64,000 nt of DNA from Lates calcarifer (lineage: Eukaryota > Chordata > Actinopteri > Centropomidae): positions 25,256,467 through 25,320,466 of the forward strand of contig NC_066837.1 of the NCBI RefSeq assembly GCF_001640805.2, given 5' to 3'. The notes below the pieces were generated by a model. It worked only from the letters and a program-made list of their open reading frames with translations. It ran no database searches and was not told where the DNA came from. Within the stretch, counting starts at the first letter, position 1, and every line of letters begins with the position of its first letter. Below, one piece after another: positions 46,201 through 59,329 of this stretch. The position numbers and the translations under genes are program-made.

Positions 46201-48728
46201 TAGCAGCATGTGCTGTTATTTACTGTGCACTAAAGGTACCCTGTAAAGTTTCTGACCACTAGTAGTGCTATGGGGAAATGTTTTTTACAGCATGCTAGTT
46301 AGCCCATGGGGAACAGGACATGTAATGCTGATGCTATTTCCACACTATTCCACTAATTACCAATTGGTAGCGGAAACATGCATTGTGCTTTCTGTCTTTT
46401 TCCCCATTTGATGTGCTAATTTGTTGTTAATGCATATACTACATGTCTTTCTCTTCCCTTGTTAAATTTTGATTTTGAAAAATATACATAAGGTATACAT
46501 AAGTGCAGTTTAACTACTGAGGCAGTGTACAGTTGTTCAGAATTAATAAACCAGTCAGTCAGAGTATTTCAGTGAAAAAAGAGAAGCTCAAAGAAACAGA
46601 TTTAATGTTGTAGAAATGTTAATGACATTTGGGACAAGCCTTTATTTGTTCATGGTGTACTATGATGATTTGTATACCTTTCAGAGATACATAGTTTTGC
46701 ATGCTTAAATATTTTATCATTCTAGAACTATCCATTTGTCATTTGTTATTACAGCAGACATGCCAAGGAGAGCAAAATAGAATTTTGAGTAAGGCCCAGC
46801 AAAGAGGCATCATCATTGTACTGTACTTATTACATGGAGTGTTGTGCTCTGGGAGAAACCGAAGCCACTAACAATGTAGCACTGATGAATACTAATGAAC
46901 CCCCCTTTTCTTGCTTCAGTATATTTTCTGTCTATATATGAAAATATATCCAACTAAACAGAGAAATTTCCTCAGATGACTTCAGCTCACTGACTGTGGT
47001 TTTCATCTATACACTTGAAGATGCAAAACTCAAGATACCCACTTTAAAACCATATGACCAAAAGTGCATGACAGACTCTTTTTCCTCCAAAAAACATCAA
47101 TCAAAGTCAGTTTGTGACTTCACCACTTCAACCTCTCCATTAAAAGCAGCTCCTTATCATCCCAAGGTATTCTTCCATAGGCTTTTAAAGCTAAAATTGT
47201 ATACTTTTACAAAAGAAAAAAAAAAGCATATGCTTGCAAATTAATGGTAATGAATGAGAGTCTCCTTCATATTGGAGCATGTCATTAAAATCACACCTCT
47301 TAGGTTTGTCACTGCAGGACCTCAAGGACTCACAGGTGTGATGGGATTGGCTCCAGCTGGGCCTCATTTGCATATCTAATGCAATCAGACACCTAATAGA
47401 CCTGATTTTGACCTGTGATCACTCTCCAAACACTCAGACACAAATCAAATTATTCTATCTGTCAGGTTCATGTGTGAATTATGGCATGCTATCCTTCTCC
47501 ATCAAATTGTGCCTACAGTATTGCACTATTTCACTTGGGTGTGAGGGAATACTGTATGTGATTGTATGTGTAAAGAGTTCTTTCTACATCTGAGTTTGTA
47601 TGTATAAGTCTAGGTGTGTGCGTATGTAAGAGGGACTAACAAGTCAAGCCACTTGAATATTCTCTCTGCTCTGTTTGGTCCCCGTGTGACTACATTTATG
47701 CAAATACAGCCTTTTTATATAAATTCTGACTATAATGTATGGAGATTTGGCACAGCACCATTTGAAAGCACTTTGAAAGCGGGGCTCCCCAAGGGTGCAA
47801 GTGTGTAAATGTGTGTTTGTTCGTGCTTGCATTTCTGTATGTGTGTGTGTGTATGTGTGTGTGTGTGTTCTCTGTTTGTAGCGTGCTGAGCCCAGGGACA
47901 TCAGCGATGCCACCACTGTCCCAGTTTCTCACATCCCCCTTAAAAACATGTTGATTCAGACAAACCTCCTCTTCCTCCTCTGCTCCTCTCATCCCCCCTC
48001 TCCTCTTGGGATGGACTGGAGGAGATGCACAACCACAACAGACGTTCATCACCCACAGCCAGGGTGTTTGATTTCTCACTTCCCTTTTTTTTCTGCACTT
48101 TATTTTACTATTCCAAATCATCTCTTCCCCCAACTGACTTCCACGAGAAACGATGAGCAAACTTGTCAATAGGAAACAGCTGGAGCATGCCTGTTTCTTG
48201 TGTGTTATTTTAACTAGTCAACTGCACTGCAAATGTAGACTCCCAAGAGATATTGCAGGTGTATCAACACATGATGGTAGCCATCAAAAAGTCCCCCATC
48301 TTGCTTTTATCAATCACTATGTGCTGCAGCAGGAGCTGCAGCAGATTCTTTCTCAAATGTTGTGGAACTGAGAGGGTATGGAATGCTGTAATAATGTGTC
48401 TCAAATGAGTTATTGCCAGACCTACAATAACTTCGGACTGCTTCAAAGTCAGACAAGAATCCTCAGAGGGGAATGGAGAGACGTTATTATTATGACATTC
48501 TATCCCAATAACACTTTAATTTCATGTCACATTTTTTTATAAGCTTAAGGTCACTTTTCATGATGTCAGTATGTTCATTATGTTGCATATTTGCACTGTT
48601 AGTAATTGCTCAACTACGGACACTACATCAAACACAAATTGGCAAGTGCAGTAATGCCAAAAAAACACATGGTTGCACTTACTGAGCACTATCTTTTCAC
48701 GGTTTTACAGTCAAGCCCATAAAAAGCC
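46201..48728. other. unique DNA with one GT tract
   Basis: A (GT)n tract lies at 47839-47868. The longest open frame of the window (157 codons, minus, 47696-48169) passes through it as His-Thr repeats and has no domain. No gene is supported. Confidence 0.55.
47839..47868. repeat. (GT)n microsatellite
   Basis: GT run with a single TA interruption. Confidence 0.9.
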
Positions 48729-49140
48729 CATGAGCTTAGACTGCCATGGATTAATGCATTGGGTTCCTCTCTCTTTTTCTCTCTGTGCCTATTCATATCT
48801 CATAAATGCATGTCACTATCTTGATGTCTCCCCTCTCCCATAGTTTTCTCTCTCTTCTTCTGTCTCTTTCTGCAAGTATTTCTCTCTCCAGAGCTGTAGT
48901 GTGTGATCTGTGATGACATGCCTCCTGCTGCTCCTACCACCCTGCTCAGTGCCTGATGTCATAATTGAATCCAGTAGTCCTACTTCTAGTCTTATTTCTA
49001 CTATTGTTATTACTAATATAATTGTAATATCATAATATTCTAATTGTCATTACCACTTTTGGTAATGACAATTATTACTGTTGCTAATAAAACTTTACAT
49101 CTCTATATGGAATCTGCATTATGCTATGTTCTCCCTACCC
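48729..49140 (+). mobile_element. truncated LINE 3' UTR, second copy
   Basis: Aligns in order with 60705-61120 of the LINE at the right end: 'TTAGACTGCC', 'ATATCTCATAAATGCATGT', 'CTCTTTCTGCAAGTATTTCT', 'GAGCTGTAGTGTGTGATCTG', 'CTCCTGCTGCTCCTAC', then 'TATATGGAATCTGCATTATG' and 'CTATGTTCTC'. Both the coding side and the terminal tail are absent, so the copy is truncated at both ends. A perfect hairpin has formed inside it (49041-49074). Confidence 0.75.
49041..49074. other. perfect 15-bp stem with 4-nt loop
   Basis: TAATTGTCATTACCA and TGGTAATGACAATTA are exact reverse complements around CTTT. It lies inside the truncated LINE 3' UTR. The corresponding part of the other copy (about 61020-61060) has related ATCATTA-rich text but no such perfect stem. 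Confidence 0.85.
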
Positions 49141-51504
49141 TATTAGTTTTCAGAGTTTCTGTCATCAGAATGCCTCAAAATGAGTGTTAGCTATGTTAGC
49201 TAACTCCTGTGGTGACCACAGAGCACTCTATGAGAGAAAAACTGTCCTTTTGCTCTGCTCAGAGTTTGGCCTTGGCTAGTTGTGATTAACACACACTCTT
49301 CACTCTGATGCTAATTAAAAGTTTTCAAACTCAAAACCCAGCCTAGCTAGTTAGCTGGCAGGGAAAGTAGCATGTGCTTGTTAAAAAGATATAAAGGGAG
49401 GTTAGATAACTGTGCACTGTATTTATTTACAGCAGCAGCTTCTAGTTGGTTGATTCACAAATATTTTGACATTGCTGTTGCTATAGCTAACGTGCTAACT
49501 GTCTGACTGTGGTGGCCAACTTAAAGGCACCTTATGGAGCTTTCTTATAAAAAAAAAAATTGCATGCAGCATTTCTCACCAAAACAAATTGCATGCATCC
49601 TTATGGTCTAAAATACAAATTGTTTGTGTAAAAATTATTTTAAAAAAATTGCATTGCACCAGTAGTCTTCATCTTTACTGCCTTTGTTGGGTTGTTGCTA
49701 CATCTGTTGGTGCATCACCGCCACCACTTACTAATCAGCAGAATGGCAGGATTTCAATCAGAATACCTACATGCTCACACATGTGGGTGTGCCTGACTTG
49801 CAAGAACTTTGCTCCAAAGCACAACACAACTTGCCTTTAAGAGTAACAGGGGGTATGTGACTGGCTGGGGGGTGAAGGATTAGTGACAAGACCCCCCTGG
49901 GAGTTTTGGAAAAGGGCATTTTGTAATAAAATTGTTTGCATTTTTAATAATTTAAATGACAACAACTATTTAAATGTATTTTACAAATTACTGGTGCATT
50001 TTTATATTTTATGCAATTTATCCAACTGATTATTAATCTCAAAATTATGTGTTTATTTATTCATTTTTCCCACTTTGGGGCTCCATATGTTGTGTGTAGC
50101 ACATGTCACAAATGTTACCAATTTTGCAGAGAACACAATGACTCATTCCAGTGTTTTAAAATTTAGATTCTGAATTTTTTATTGTTTTACTGCATAATGA
50201 GCACTCATATCAAGGACTGGTAATTCTTATCAGTGATTATTCTACAGTAACAAATATTTGTAAACTAAAGAAAATCTGCTTCTCCAAAATGAAACAGAAT
50301 TTTCACCAGCCTGCATTTAATTGTGGCCTTCCCTCTACCTTAAAACACAAAGACTATGCAAATTCTTTTTTATCTTTTATGTCTTTGTTGAGGGATGTTT
50401 TAATGTTTCACTTCAGAACATTATTACCTGTGATGGTGTCTGACAGGCGTTTTACCCTCTTTGTAAGACAGCAACTAAAGCAACATTTTTCACTTAGATG
50501 ATAGTTCGGAACAAGATTTCAGAGATAAGACCATTTGTGTCGAAACTCACTGCCAGCCTCACTGTAAATTGATCTATGCTGTGCATGTGTGTGTGTGTGC
50601 GGGCTTGTTTGTGCACTCATGCGTGCATGTGTAATCATATGAATCACAACTCAGATATGGCTAACAAAAGTAGGTTACCTCAGGCATTAGTTATGGTGGG
50701 TTGCTCTTCGACATAGGTGCAGATTGACATTTTGTGTGCGTGTGTGTGTGTGTGTATCTTTGCGGGTATATGTGTGGGCGCCTACATGCTAGTGTGTGCA
50801 TGCATGGATTCGGGTATGTGTGTGCTCCTTATGGCACAGCAGCAGATTGCTGAGCAGACAAATGTGTCCATCAGCCAGAGACACCATGCCTTCAACTCTG
50901 ACTAATCGACACAAAAGAGGAAAGTGTGGATGTGTGTGTTGTGAGGTGAGGGGACGGGGGGATGGATCAAGTGAAGAAACAAATTAGGATTGTGGGTAGG
51001 TGAAGGAGTTCGGTGAGAGAGGAGGAGAGAAAGACACACAGACAAAGAAAGAATATCCTGATAGTCATGATAGCATGATGACCTGAGAACTATGTGTAAT
51101 TATGGAAAGTGAAGAAGAGATGAGGGCCTGACAAGATGGAGAGGAAATAAGGAAGGAAATAACCAGGTGGAGAGAGATTTTAAAAAAGGGGGAGGATGGC
51201 AGGTGAGGGCAAGCAAGAGAACAGGAAATAAAGAATGGTAGAACAGGCAGACCAAACTCAGCCTGAGGCCTTAGACTGATGAATAAACAAGGAAAGAGGG
51301 TAAGAATAAAGGCAGGGGTAGGACAGCGGAGAATAAAAGAGGGGTGAACGTAAAACAAGATTTAAAAGAAGCAAAAGAGAGAATGCTCTGCTCTTAATGA
51401 ATGATTAAGTGGACAAGAGATCATAGCCTTTATCTGCGTGCACTTGTTCAGTTTGCTTCATCAAAAGACCAGTGTCTCAACAAAATGTTATCTGCATATC
51501 CCTT
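49141..51504. other. unique DNA, purine-rich at the right
   Basis: A GT-rich stretch lies at 50585-50830. About 51000-51375 is strongly purine-biased on the plus strand. The block at 49505-49845 has features of a dispersed repeat ('TGACTTGCAAGAACTTTGCT') but only one copy is present here. No coding evidence. Confidence 0.5.
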
Positions 51505-51690
51505 AAAGCTGCAGTAATCATTATTTTTGTATCAATAATGGATGAAATGACTGTGTAGCATAGGAGGAGTCAGTTGTAGTGACAAATCCACAGAGAATTA
51601 TTACCCATCTCTACACTTCCCTTCAGCTTTATAGAGGTTTTTAATCTATTTTAGCTCATTGTTCATTGATTAACAGCTCTGAGAGAAACT
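51505..51690 (+). mobile_element. dispersed repeat, family A copy 6
   Basis: Begins 'GCTGCAGTAATCATTATTTT', then 'ATAATGGATGAAATGACTGT', 'GTTGTAGTGACAAATCCACA' and 'GAATTATTACCCATCTCTAC', matching the other copies from the element start. It faces the reversed fragment at 51920-51990. Confidence 0.65.
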
Positions 51691-51919
51691 CAGCCCTCAT
51701 GAAAATAGTCTCCAGAAGGAAAAGACGTATTTTTAAGCAAAACAAAACAAAAAAGTTATCAAGGGGCCAGAAAGACAACATTTCTCTGTCTCCTGGATGA
51801 AGGCAATGAGAAGGCAACTTTATAAGGTGGTCACACATAGTTTTAGTTTGTTCTGCTTCTTTTCTTCACAGACTGCATTGTTATTATTTTTATAATTATA
51901 TCTTATTATCACAAACTGT

Positions 51920-51990
51920 GACACTCAAATGCTCTGCAGAGCTGAGGAAAACTGCAGTGGAGTTGGGTGATAATTCTTTAAGTCACCACA
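51920..51990 (-). mobile_element. dispersed repeat, family A copy 7 (fragment)
   Basis: The plus strand 'CAGAGCTGAGGAAAACTGCA' and 'GGTGATAATTC' are the reverse complement of the CACC...CTCAGCTCTG part of the family. With 51505-51690 it forms an inverted pair around about 230 bp. Confidence 0.5.
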
Positions 51991-52115
51991 TGAGCTTTAA
52001 AATTTCTCAATGTGATGCTCTGGTCAGTGAAGCATCACACACACACTGTACATACAAACACTGTACACTCATGTAAATACTGCAGGCTATTTTTTTTTTT
52101 TCCTGATGTAGATAC

Positions 52116-52153
52116 GTATGTATGTATGTATGTATGTATGTATGTATATATAT
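52116..52153. repeat. (TATG)n microsatellite
   Basis: About eight TATG units merging into TATATA. It is preceded by a T12 run (52090-52101). Confidence 0.9.
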
Positions 52154-52215
52154 GGCACTTTCTCACTGTTGTTTGCACTTACCGGTCTGAAGTTTAATCT
52201 AATCTAATCTAAATT
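52154..52215 (+). mobile_element. LINE-type tail with (TAATC)n
   Basis: 'GTTGTTTGCACTTACCGGT' followed by three TAATC units is the pattern of a LINE 3' end with a tandem pentamer tail. Only the tail is left. Confidence 0.35.
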
Positions 52216-53942
52216 TACACATTTAAACATCCTTATAATTATCTTACCCTTGAATACATGTTGCAGATTTTTCTCCACTGATGAACAGAATAACTATGTG
52301 ACAATAAGAGTATGTGGAGACAAGAAAACACTATGGATACTTTGTTCTGTCCTTTATTTTTCGCCACATTCACAACTCCATTCTGGTCAGTGCTTTCTGA
52401 TCTTATTTGCTTTGCTTTATGTTTTCCTTCAGCAGATTCATCTGACAAGAGAAGTCGCTGCTTCTCAGATAAGCCTGGATTCCTTTTCTGCTGATCTTTC
52501 CATTTTTAATGACTACAGAAAAAAACCACAAGCAACAATAATGATGTTTTGGATTGCAATCAAGGTTTGAATAACCATATTATAGCATCTTTACTATGGC
52601 CATGCTGGACAGGCACTCAGTGTTTTCTTACTTTAAAACTCTTTCTGACACGTTTCTTGCAACATCCAGAGGTTCAAAGCCTGAGTAAAGAAATTTAAAG
52701 AAACACTGAAAACTTAAAAACTTAAAAAGTTTTATGCAAATATGCATAGGCGTTCCTAATATGAACTTACACTTAGTATGTTTTATACGCAAAGGAATGG
52801 AGCCACGAAGGACTAAGAACAGATATGGAGAAGAGTAAAATGAAGATGAAAAGTGTAGACAGAGAGGAGACATGAGAGAAGGTAGAGTGGGCGTCAGAAG
52901 AGAGGAGCAGACAGCCTCGCTGAGAGGGAAATATTGAACACTGGCGAGAGGCGGGAACGTATCACTTAAAGTGGTTCGCAAATTGGACGGACATAGACTC
53001 GGCAACTGTCTGAGAAAGTGAGGAACGGGAGAGAATGAGGACAGAGGGTGTTGGCTCTATAATGTGTACTGGAGTGTAAAGATATCTGTCGCTTGGAGCA
53101 CTGCTTCAGACAGTAACATGCAGAATGAAGACACTCATTAAAAAGATGGAAGCGAGGGAGAAAAAAATAATGGACCATACGCAAATCTGAGCCCAGATTT
53201 AAATGAAGTGTTGGTGCATTCATCTCTCCCTTCCCGTGTGACTGTAACTTTTCATCTGTCTGTCTGTCTGAAACTGACTTCATGCTAGAATTAACTCTTT
53301 AAACCTTTTCACTGCTGAGATCAGTTTAGGTTTTAATAGTGCCTGGGGTCATAAAATGCAGTAATGGATTGTATAATAACATAATGGGTATATTCTATAA
53401 TACGGCTATCAGTATGTGCTGTATATTCTGATTTGTATATACAAGATCCTCATGGTTTCATGATATAATGGTATCCACTGACCTTAGAGAAGAGGTCATT
53501 ATAAAGTAAAATAGTGCAGTTAGCATGGCTGGATGTTATTTAAATATATGGTGAAGAAAATTCAATTGTAAGTGATTTTGAATATGAATGGCGCTTTTGA
53601 GCATTTGGGAATAAAGGCAGAAAGAGGAAAGAAAGGCAGTGAAAGAGAGCGAGAGATGGGACTTGATTTTTTTTAGTACATTGTCGATTCAGCAAAGTCA
53701 CATTTTCCTGTGTAGTTTGTTAAATGCTTCATTGAAGCATAAAAACACATGTATTTATGTGTGTCAAAGGAATACTCACTGCTTTTAGCAACCCCACCCC
53801 ATCTCAGCACACACACACACACACACACCTCCTCACTGTGTATACACATATACAGGAATGCATGGATGCGTGTCATAAATGTTCAAAGACTGAGCTCTGC
53901 TGAGGCTGGGCTGACATTAAAAACACACATGCGCATAGGTGC

Positions 53943-53970
53943 CAACACACACACACACACACACACACAC
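53943..53970. repeat. (CA)n microsatellite
   Basis: Perfect CA run of about 14 units. Confidence 0.9.
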
Positions 53971-54414
53971 AGAGACAACAACATCATCTTTACTCAGTGG
54001 TCCTGAATCAGCAAGAAAGTACTTACAGAAATTCCCACTGAGGTTAAAATGTTCTATTTACTGTTTTATATCTTCAGACACAGACATACACACCCATGCA
54101 CAGAAAAATAAACACACACACAGGCAGTGTTTTTTTTGTGACTTTTGAGGACACTGAATGGAACTGTTCATTCCTTTGAGGCTCACCATCTCAACCACTA
54201 ACCCTAAAATCAGCCATGACGGGTCACTGTGAGGACTGGCCAAAAAAAAGTCCTCAAGATCTAAAATACCCTCACAAGAACAACGGGATGTGAAGTTGGT
54301 CCTTGTAAGTATAGCTCAATCCAACACACACATACACACATGCACACACATATTCCTAGTAGTACCAAGGCTGTAATTTTGCAACATTTTATTTGGAGAA
54401 TAGTGCTTACTCTC

Positions 54415-54435
54415 TTTTTTTTTTTTTTTTTTTTT
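54415..54435. repeat. T21 homopolymer
   Basis: Uninterrupted T run. It may be the A-tail of a minus-strand insertion, but no body is recognised. Confidence 0.85.
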
Positions 54436-55751
54436 CCATTTCCAGCATTTTCATATTATGCCTCATTAAGTGAGTGGCATACAGAGATTTGAAGGATAAT
54501 GACCTTTAAAGAAAAACAAAGCAAAATGAAATATTGACATTCCTCTACAGTATATTAATGGTTGTCTGCATAGTGAGGAACACAGATGTGATGTATTTAC
54601 TGCTGATGCTGCCAATGATTATCAAATATATTACCACACATACAGCAAATATAGATGTCTTTCTTTTGCAATGTATATGGTTTGATTACAGATTTTTTTT
54701 TAAAAAGACTAGTCAAATGTTGGGGTCACTAGACAAGTCAGGAGTTACTTGAGATATAGCCAAGACTTGATGAATTTGTCCCTCTTCTGATCAAAACCTT
54801 GACTAAACCAGACACTTCACAGCGTTTTATCTCTCCAGATAAAAAGTGCTGTACACTGATAAGAGCTAACTACATTCACACTTCATGATCACCTTAGAAA
54901 AAATGGTTAGACAGAGGAAAACAATTCTGTGCCCCTTTCAAGAGAAGAAATTATTCACATTTTCTTTGGTGAGGCTGTGTGGAACAAGCAGGAGAATTAC
55001 TGCTTGTCATTAAACAGGACATGTGTTTGTGTAGCATTTTTTTTCCTCCTTTATATTTTTATACACACAGAATGCATGTTCTTTCTTTTTCTGGATTTGG
55101 AGATATTTATTTCTTTATCTACATGTGTTATTAGTAAATCATTTATTACTTTTTCTTTTTTTCCCCCTGCATTAATCATTTAAATTGTTTATGGTTTGGC
55201 AACATGTTTTTGGATCAAAACATCATGCCAAATCATTAAAATATCTTCTGCAGAATTCTTCAAGGCAGTGATGCAAAAACACATTAATAGTGTATCCACA
55301 CTCTAAAATTGGATATCAATTACAGGATTGTGATGTGTTATTTTGGCTTTGAAAGAATTCAATTGTTACTATTTTCAGCATATTGAGAGGATTCTTTCAT
55401 GCATTCTTTGCCTAGTCTGCCTCTCCAGTACAACAGCATCTCTGCTAATTATTTGTTGTATTATCCTTTAGGAAGTGTAAGCCAGAGAGGTGGGGGAAAG
55501 GGTGTTTGGGAGCTGGGAAAAAAACAAAAAAAACCAAATCCTTCATGTTAGGGACTGATCCATATAGGTGGATTCACTGTCACAGCATTCCCAGTTGAAG
55601 GAGAACTTGCATGCACATGGCCGGGATGCGGATCTGACACTCTAAAATCAGCTCAGGGATGCTCTTAGTGAATTTTCGCACATTAATGCTTTTAGAGCAT
55701 CCACAAACATATGCACGCACGGGCACACACAACTCACAAAAATCCACACAA

Positions 55752-55754
<3 letters not shown>

Positions 55755-55788
<34 letters not shown>
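55755..55788. repeat. (CA)17 microsatellite
   Basis: Perfect CA run, the longest uninterrupted one in the window. Confidence 0.95.
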
Positions 55789-55791
<3 letters not shown>

Positions 55792-56844
55792 TCCCGAGCA
55801 CCTCATCCCTTGCTAATTCCTCCCTTCTCCTCCCTCTTTCGTCTCCTCTCCTCCCTCATCCTCCCTCCACGGGCTGCCAAGCTAAGCCCAGAGCAGTTAA
55901 ATAATCACTAAGGCTTCCAGCTGGCAGAATATGCTGCAGTTTTTCTGAGTGGAGGGAATATAGCAGGGATGGCAGGACACAACAGCGGCATGCCAATATG
56001 TATTGATATTGTGCTGACTGAATGTGTTTGTGCATGTTTGTTTTGAAGTTTTCAAGGCTTCCTTGGACTGTGAGAGAGATCATTCCAACTGCACAAGTGC
56101 ACACCATGGCCTAACTGCAGGCATAAAGGAAAAATAAACTCCATCCTAAAAATGCTCACTTACTCCGATGTGTTGTCTGTGGGAATTCAGACCTTCCCAT
56201 GCTTGTTTGCTACTACAACTGTTTGTCCCTGTGTGCCTTCCAGAGGGGGAAATAGTGAACTTGAACTCTCAAAAATTATATCTCCAACCTGATGTAATAA
56301 TTTGCAATTCTTACATCGCATTCCCATAACATCAGGTCAATGTTTTCCCCGCCTTTGCTTTATCTTCATCAGGCCACTCTGCAATGCGACAAGCTACGAC
56401 TGTGATCCAAAATACTGATTATCAGGATAGCATGATGTGCTAAAATCACAATTCAAGCTGGGAGTAAGTATGCCTTCCAATTTGATCATTTTAGCCTGTT
56501 GGGCTGTTAATTTACTTTCTACAACAGTAAACTGGCTTTTGGAGCTTAATACCTACAGTATCTGCCACTGAAAGCAACTGAAGCAAGAGAAGCCTAAAGC
56601 CAGGCTGTTGAGTTTGGACACAGACAAACACATCCATGGATGCACACACACTACAAACACACACACATATATGTGCACACAAATATTATATTTCAGCATT
56701 CCTTCAAGCTCAACATAGTTGCAGGTACCTGAACACAATATTGGCCCCTGGGTCGTATCTGTAAATACGAGCACATCAAAGGAGTTCATCCTACTAGACA
56801 CGTGTATGCCACTGGCTTCTCTGGCTCCTCTCTCTCTCACGCAT

Positions 56845-56873
56845 GCACACACACACACATACACACACACACA
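56845..56873. repeat. (CA)n microsatellite
   Basis: CA run with one TA interruption, preceded by a short CT run. Confidence 0.85.
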
Positions 56874-57245
56874 CTCCCATCTTGAGTTGTAGCCATGTAT
56901 TTTTGATGTTGAGTTGCCATCATGTGTTTGGGTCTAGGTAATGTGTCACCTACTTTATCTCTCTTGAAATAGCCAGAAATACCCAAAGGCCTGGCAGTCT
57001 TTTAAAGTGTTGCTCCTCGCTGCAGTGCTGATTTATGCTACTTACTTAGTGAAGACAGGAGGTGGTAAGTAAATCAGTCATACAATCAGTCAGCCATTTA
57101 GAGTGTCAGTCGGTCTGTCAGTCAATCATTCCCTCTGTCATATGTTACCCTTCTCTTTCTCTCCATATTTCTGTCTGCCTCCCTACTCCGTACACATACT
57201 CACACCCACCCACCTACACACACACCCACACACACACACCTATTC

Positions 57246-57269
57246 AAAAAAAAAAAAAAAAAAAAAAAA
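57246..57269. repeat. A24 homopolymer
   Basis: Uninterrupted A run following imperfect CA repeats (57200-57240). No retroposed body is recognised upstream. Confidence 0.9.
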
Positions 57270-59329
57270 CACGCACAGGGTGTAACAAGCAGCAGGGATT
57301 TTTGATGGCAGCTATTTTTAGCAGGTTGTATCTCAGTGGGTTTGGTAATTTTCTCTCCTCAGTAACAGTTACCATGCAGAGACTGTTGTTATGAGGAGCA
57401 GTCCGAGGCGGCCAATCATCTGCCTCCCTGGGTGATGGATGGGCAGACAAGGCACTTGGCATGTTGGTGTGAGAGAGAGAGAGAGGGAGAGAAAGTGGCC
57501 AAGAGATTGAGGCAGGTGACAAAAACAAAGACTGCTGTGTTTGTTTGCCCATTAGAACACCTGTGCACATTATTTACTCAGATGCGCAGTATGTGTATGT
57601 GAACTGTGGAGTGCATATAAAGATATGCTTTAATGTCTGTACAAATGCATTACAGGCATGTGAGGGAGCAACTGTGGGTGATTCATAAATTATATCAGCA
57701 GACATCTCAGATTTCACAGTATTGAAATAGACTAATGAAATGATTTCAAAGCCCTGTTTGCAATTTCACACTTCTGTCATCATGATCGGTCTTATATTGA
57801 TTAGTAAAGATGACTACAACTGTACAGCAGATTTTCTTTCTTTCTTTTTTGCTATGCAGAAATAGTAATAGTTCAGGTATGCTGCAAAATGCAAGGAACA
57901 AAACAAAACAGTCAGCTATAATCCGTGCAATACCTGTGCTGCTGCTGCTGACTACATTAATGTTTAAAGCTGACTTGGCAAGATTCAAAAACTATATTGG
58001 ACTGCCAACAAACAAATGAGCAATATTAATAAAAGAGCAAAAACAAAACCGAGAAAAAAAATGCTTATCAGTTACCTACAGCTTTTTAAGAGCGCCTTTT
58101 TTCTGTCTTAAAAGAACACAATGTTAGTACCTACGTTTCTGTAGGTATATTTTTAGATGAAGCAATTAATAAGCTCTTCCAATTGAATATGTAACTTCTG
58201 AAAGAGTAAATAATACATTCTTCCCCTTACAAAACCAAAGCTGAATTCTTAACAAATAAGTGTGTGACACTGAGCATGGGTGTAACAGTTTTGCTATAAC
58301 AGCCTTACTCGGTCTGGCATGACCAATAGCTTAAAGTTGTTTATGTAAGCTATTGTAAGCTAAAAGCCTCTAGAATTATTTTGGCATTGTTGCTTTAGCT
58401 ACAGCTAATTTTTCTTAGTGGTTGTTGATCTTGTCTCCTGAGGGGCATGGGATGTGTACTATGAAAATAAGAATGATGAGATGAGTATTATTTCACAAAT
58501 TACTGTTTCATTTAACATATCTACTTTGCATAATTATTGCATATGAGTATTCCATAATGTCCTTTTGGGGCTCCATACTATATATCCCATAAATGTCACA
58601 TGAAGCTGTGTACTGTGCTGTGTTGCTGTGCTGTTCAGTAAAGGTTACATAGTCTGGCTTTAACATCCGTGTTAATGGCTAAATACAGATTCTTTTATCT
58701 CACCTAGGACAAAGTTAGAAGCAGCTGTTAGCATTAATGCTCTAGAATATGTCATTTCCTGAGCAAAATGACTATCAGCAGTGCATGTCCTTGCTGCATT
58801 TCTTCTCCCCTGGATGCAAAAATGGATTTGTAGAGTTGGGTGAGGTAAACTTTTGATAGACAGATGAGTTGTCAAGGGAGGGGGGTATAAGGCAAGAGGA
58901 GAAAACAGAGAATCACAGAGGTGCAAGGAAAGGCAGTGATTTGGGAGGGGAAAAAATAAATATTTGAAGGTTGTTGTACGGTAATAGAAGATGGCTGGCA
59001 AACTCTCTGCTGTTGTGACAATAGGAGAGGTGGGTGAAAGGCAAGATCAGGGGTCAGGGCACAGGAAGGGAAGAAAACGAATGATGAGTCCAAACAAGCC
59101 AGAATGGAGGAGAAAGCCATTATAGAACTCACGCTGTGCACTGTCTTCGTCCTCACAAGTTCTCCTCCCCTCCACCTTCACACACATACACATCTAAACA
59201 ATGCTTTAAAACATAAATGAGTGAGACAGCATTGTAGTTTTTGTGCAGGAGGCATTTCCTCTGAGATGTCAAGGTGATCCTGTAGGCGGTTTCATCTTTA
59301 ACTGTGTTCATTTATTCATTCTGTCATTT

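Larger units (their letters stand above)
52216..59329. other. unique DNA rich in CA microsatellites
   Basis: Holds CA tracts at 53807-53828, 53943-53970, 55755-55788 and 56845-56873, a T21 run at 54415-54435, an A24 run at 57246-57269 and a polypyrimidine stretch at 55814-55868. Purine-rich text is found at 52790-53045. The text at 54220-54360 ('AGGACTGGCC' then 'GTCCTCAAGA', ending in CA repeats) resembles a CA-associated dispersed repeat. The many short frames run through these tracts and are not genes. Confidence 0.5.

Noticed and set aside
47696..48169. Longest open frame in the window (157 codons, minus strand)
   Set aside because: It runs through a GT microsatellite as His-Thr repeats, has no domain, and opposite-strand frames overlap it.
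56340..56470. Acceptor-like TTATCTTCATCAG with a donor-like GTAAGTATG downstream
   Set aside because: All three frames between them contain stops, so no coding exon; a non-coding exon cannot be excluded but has no support.
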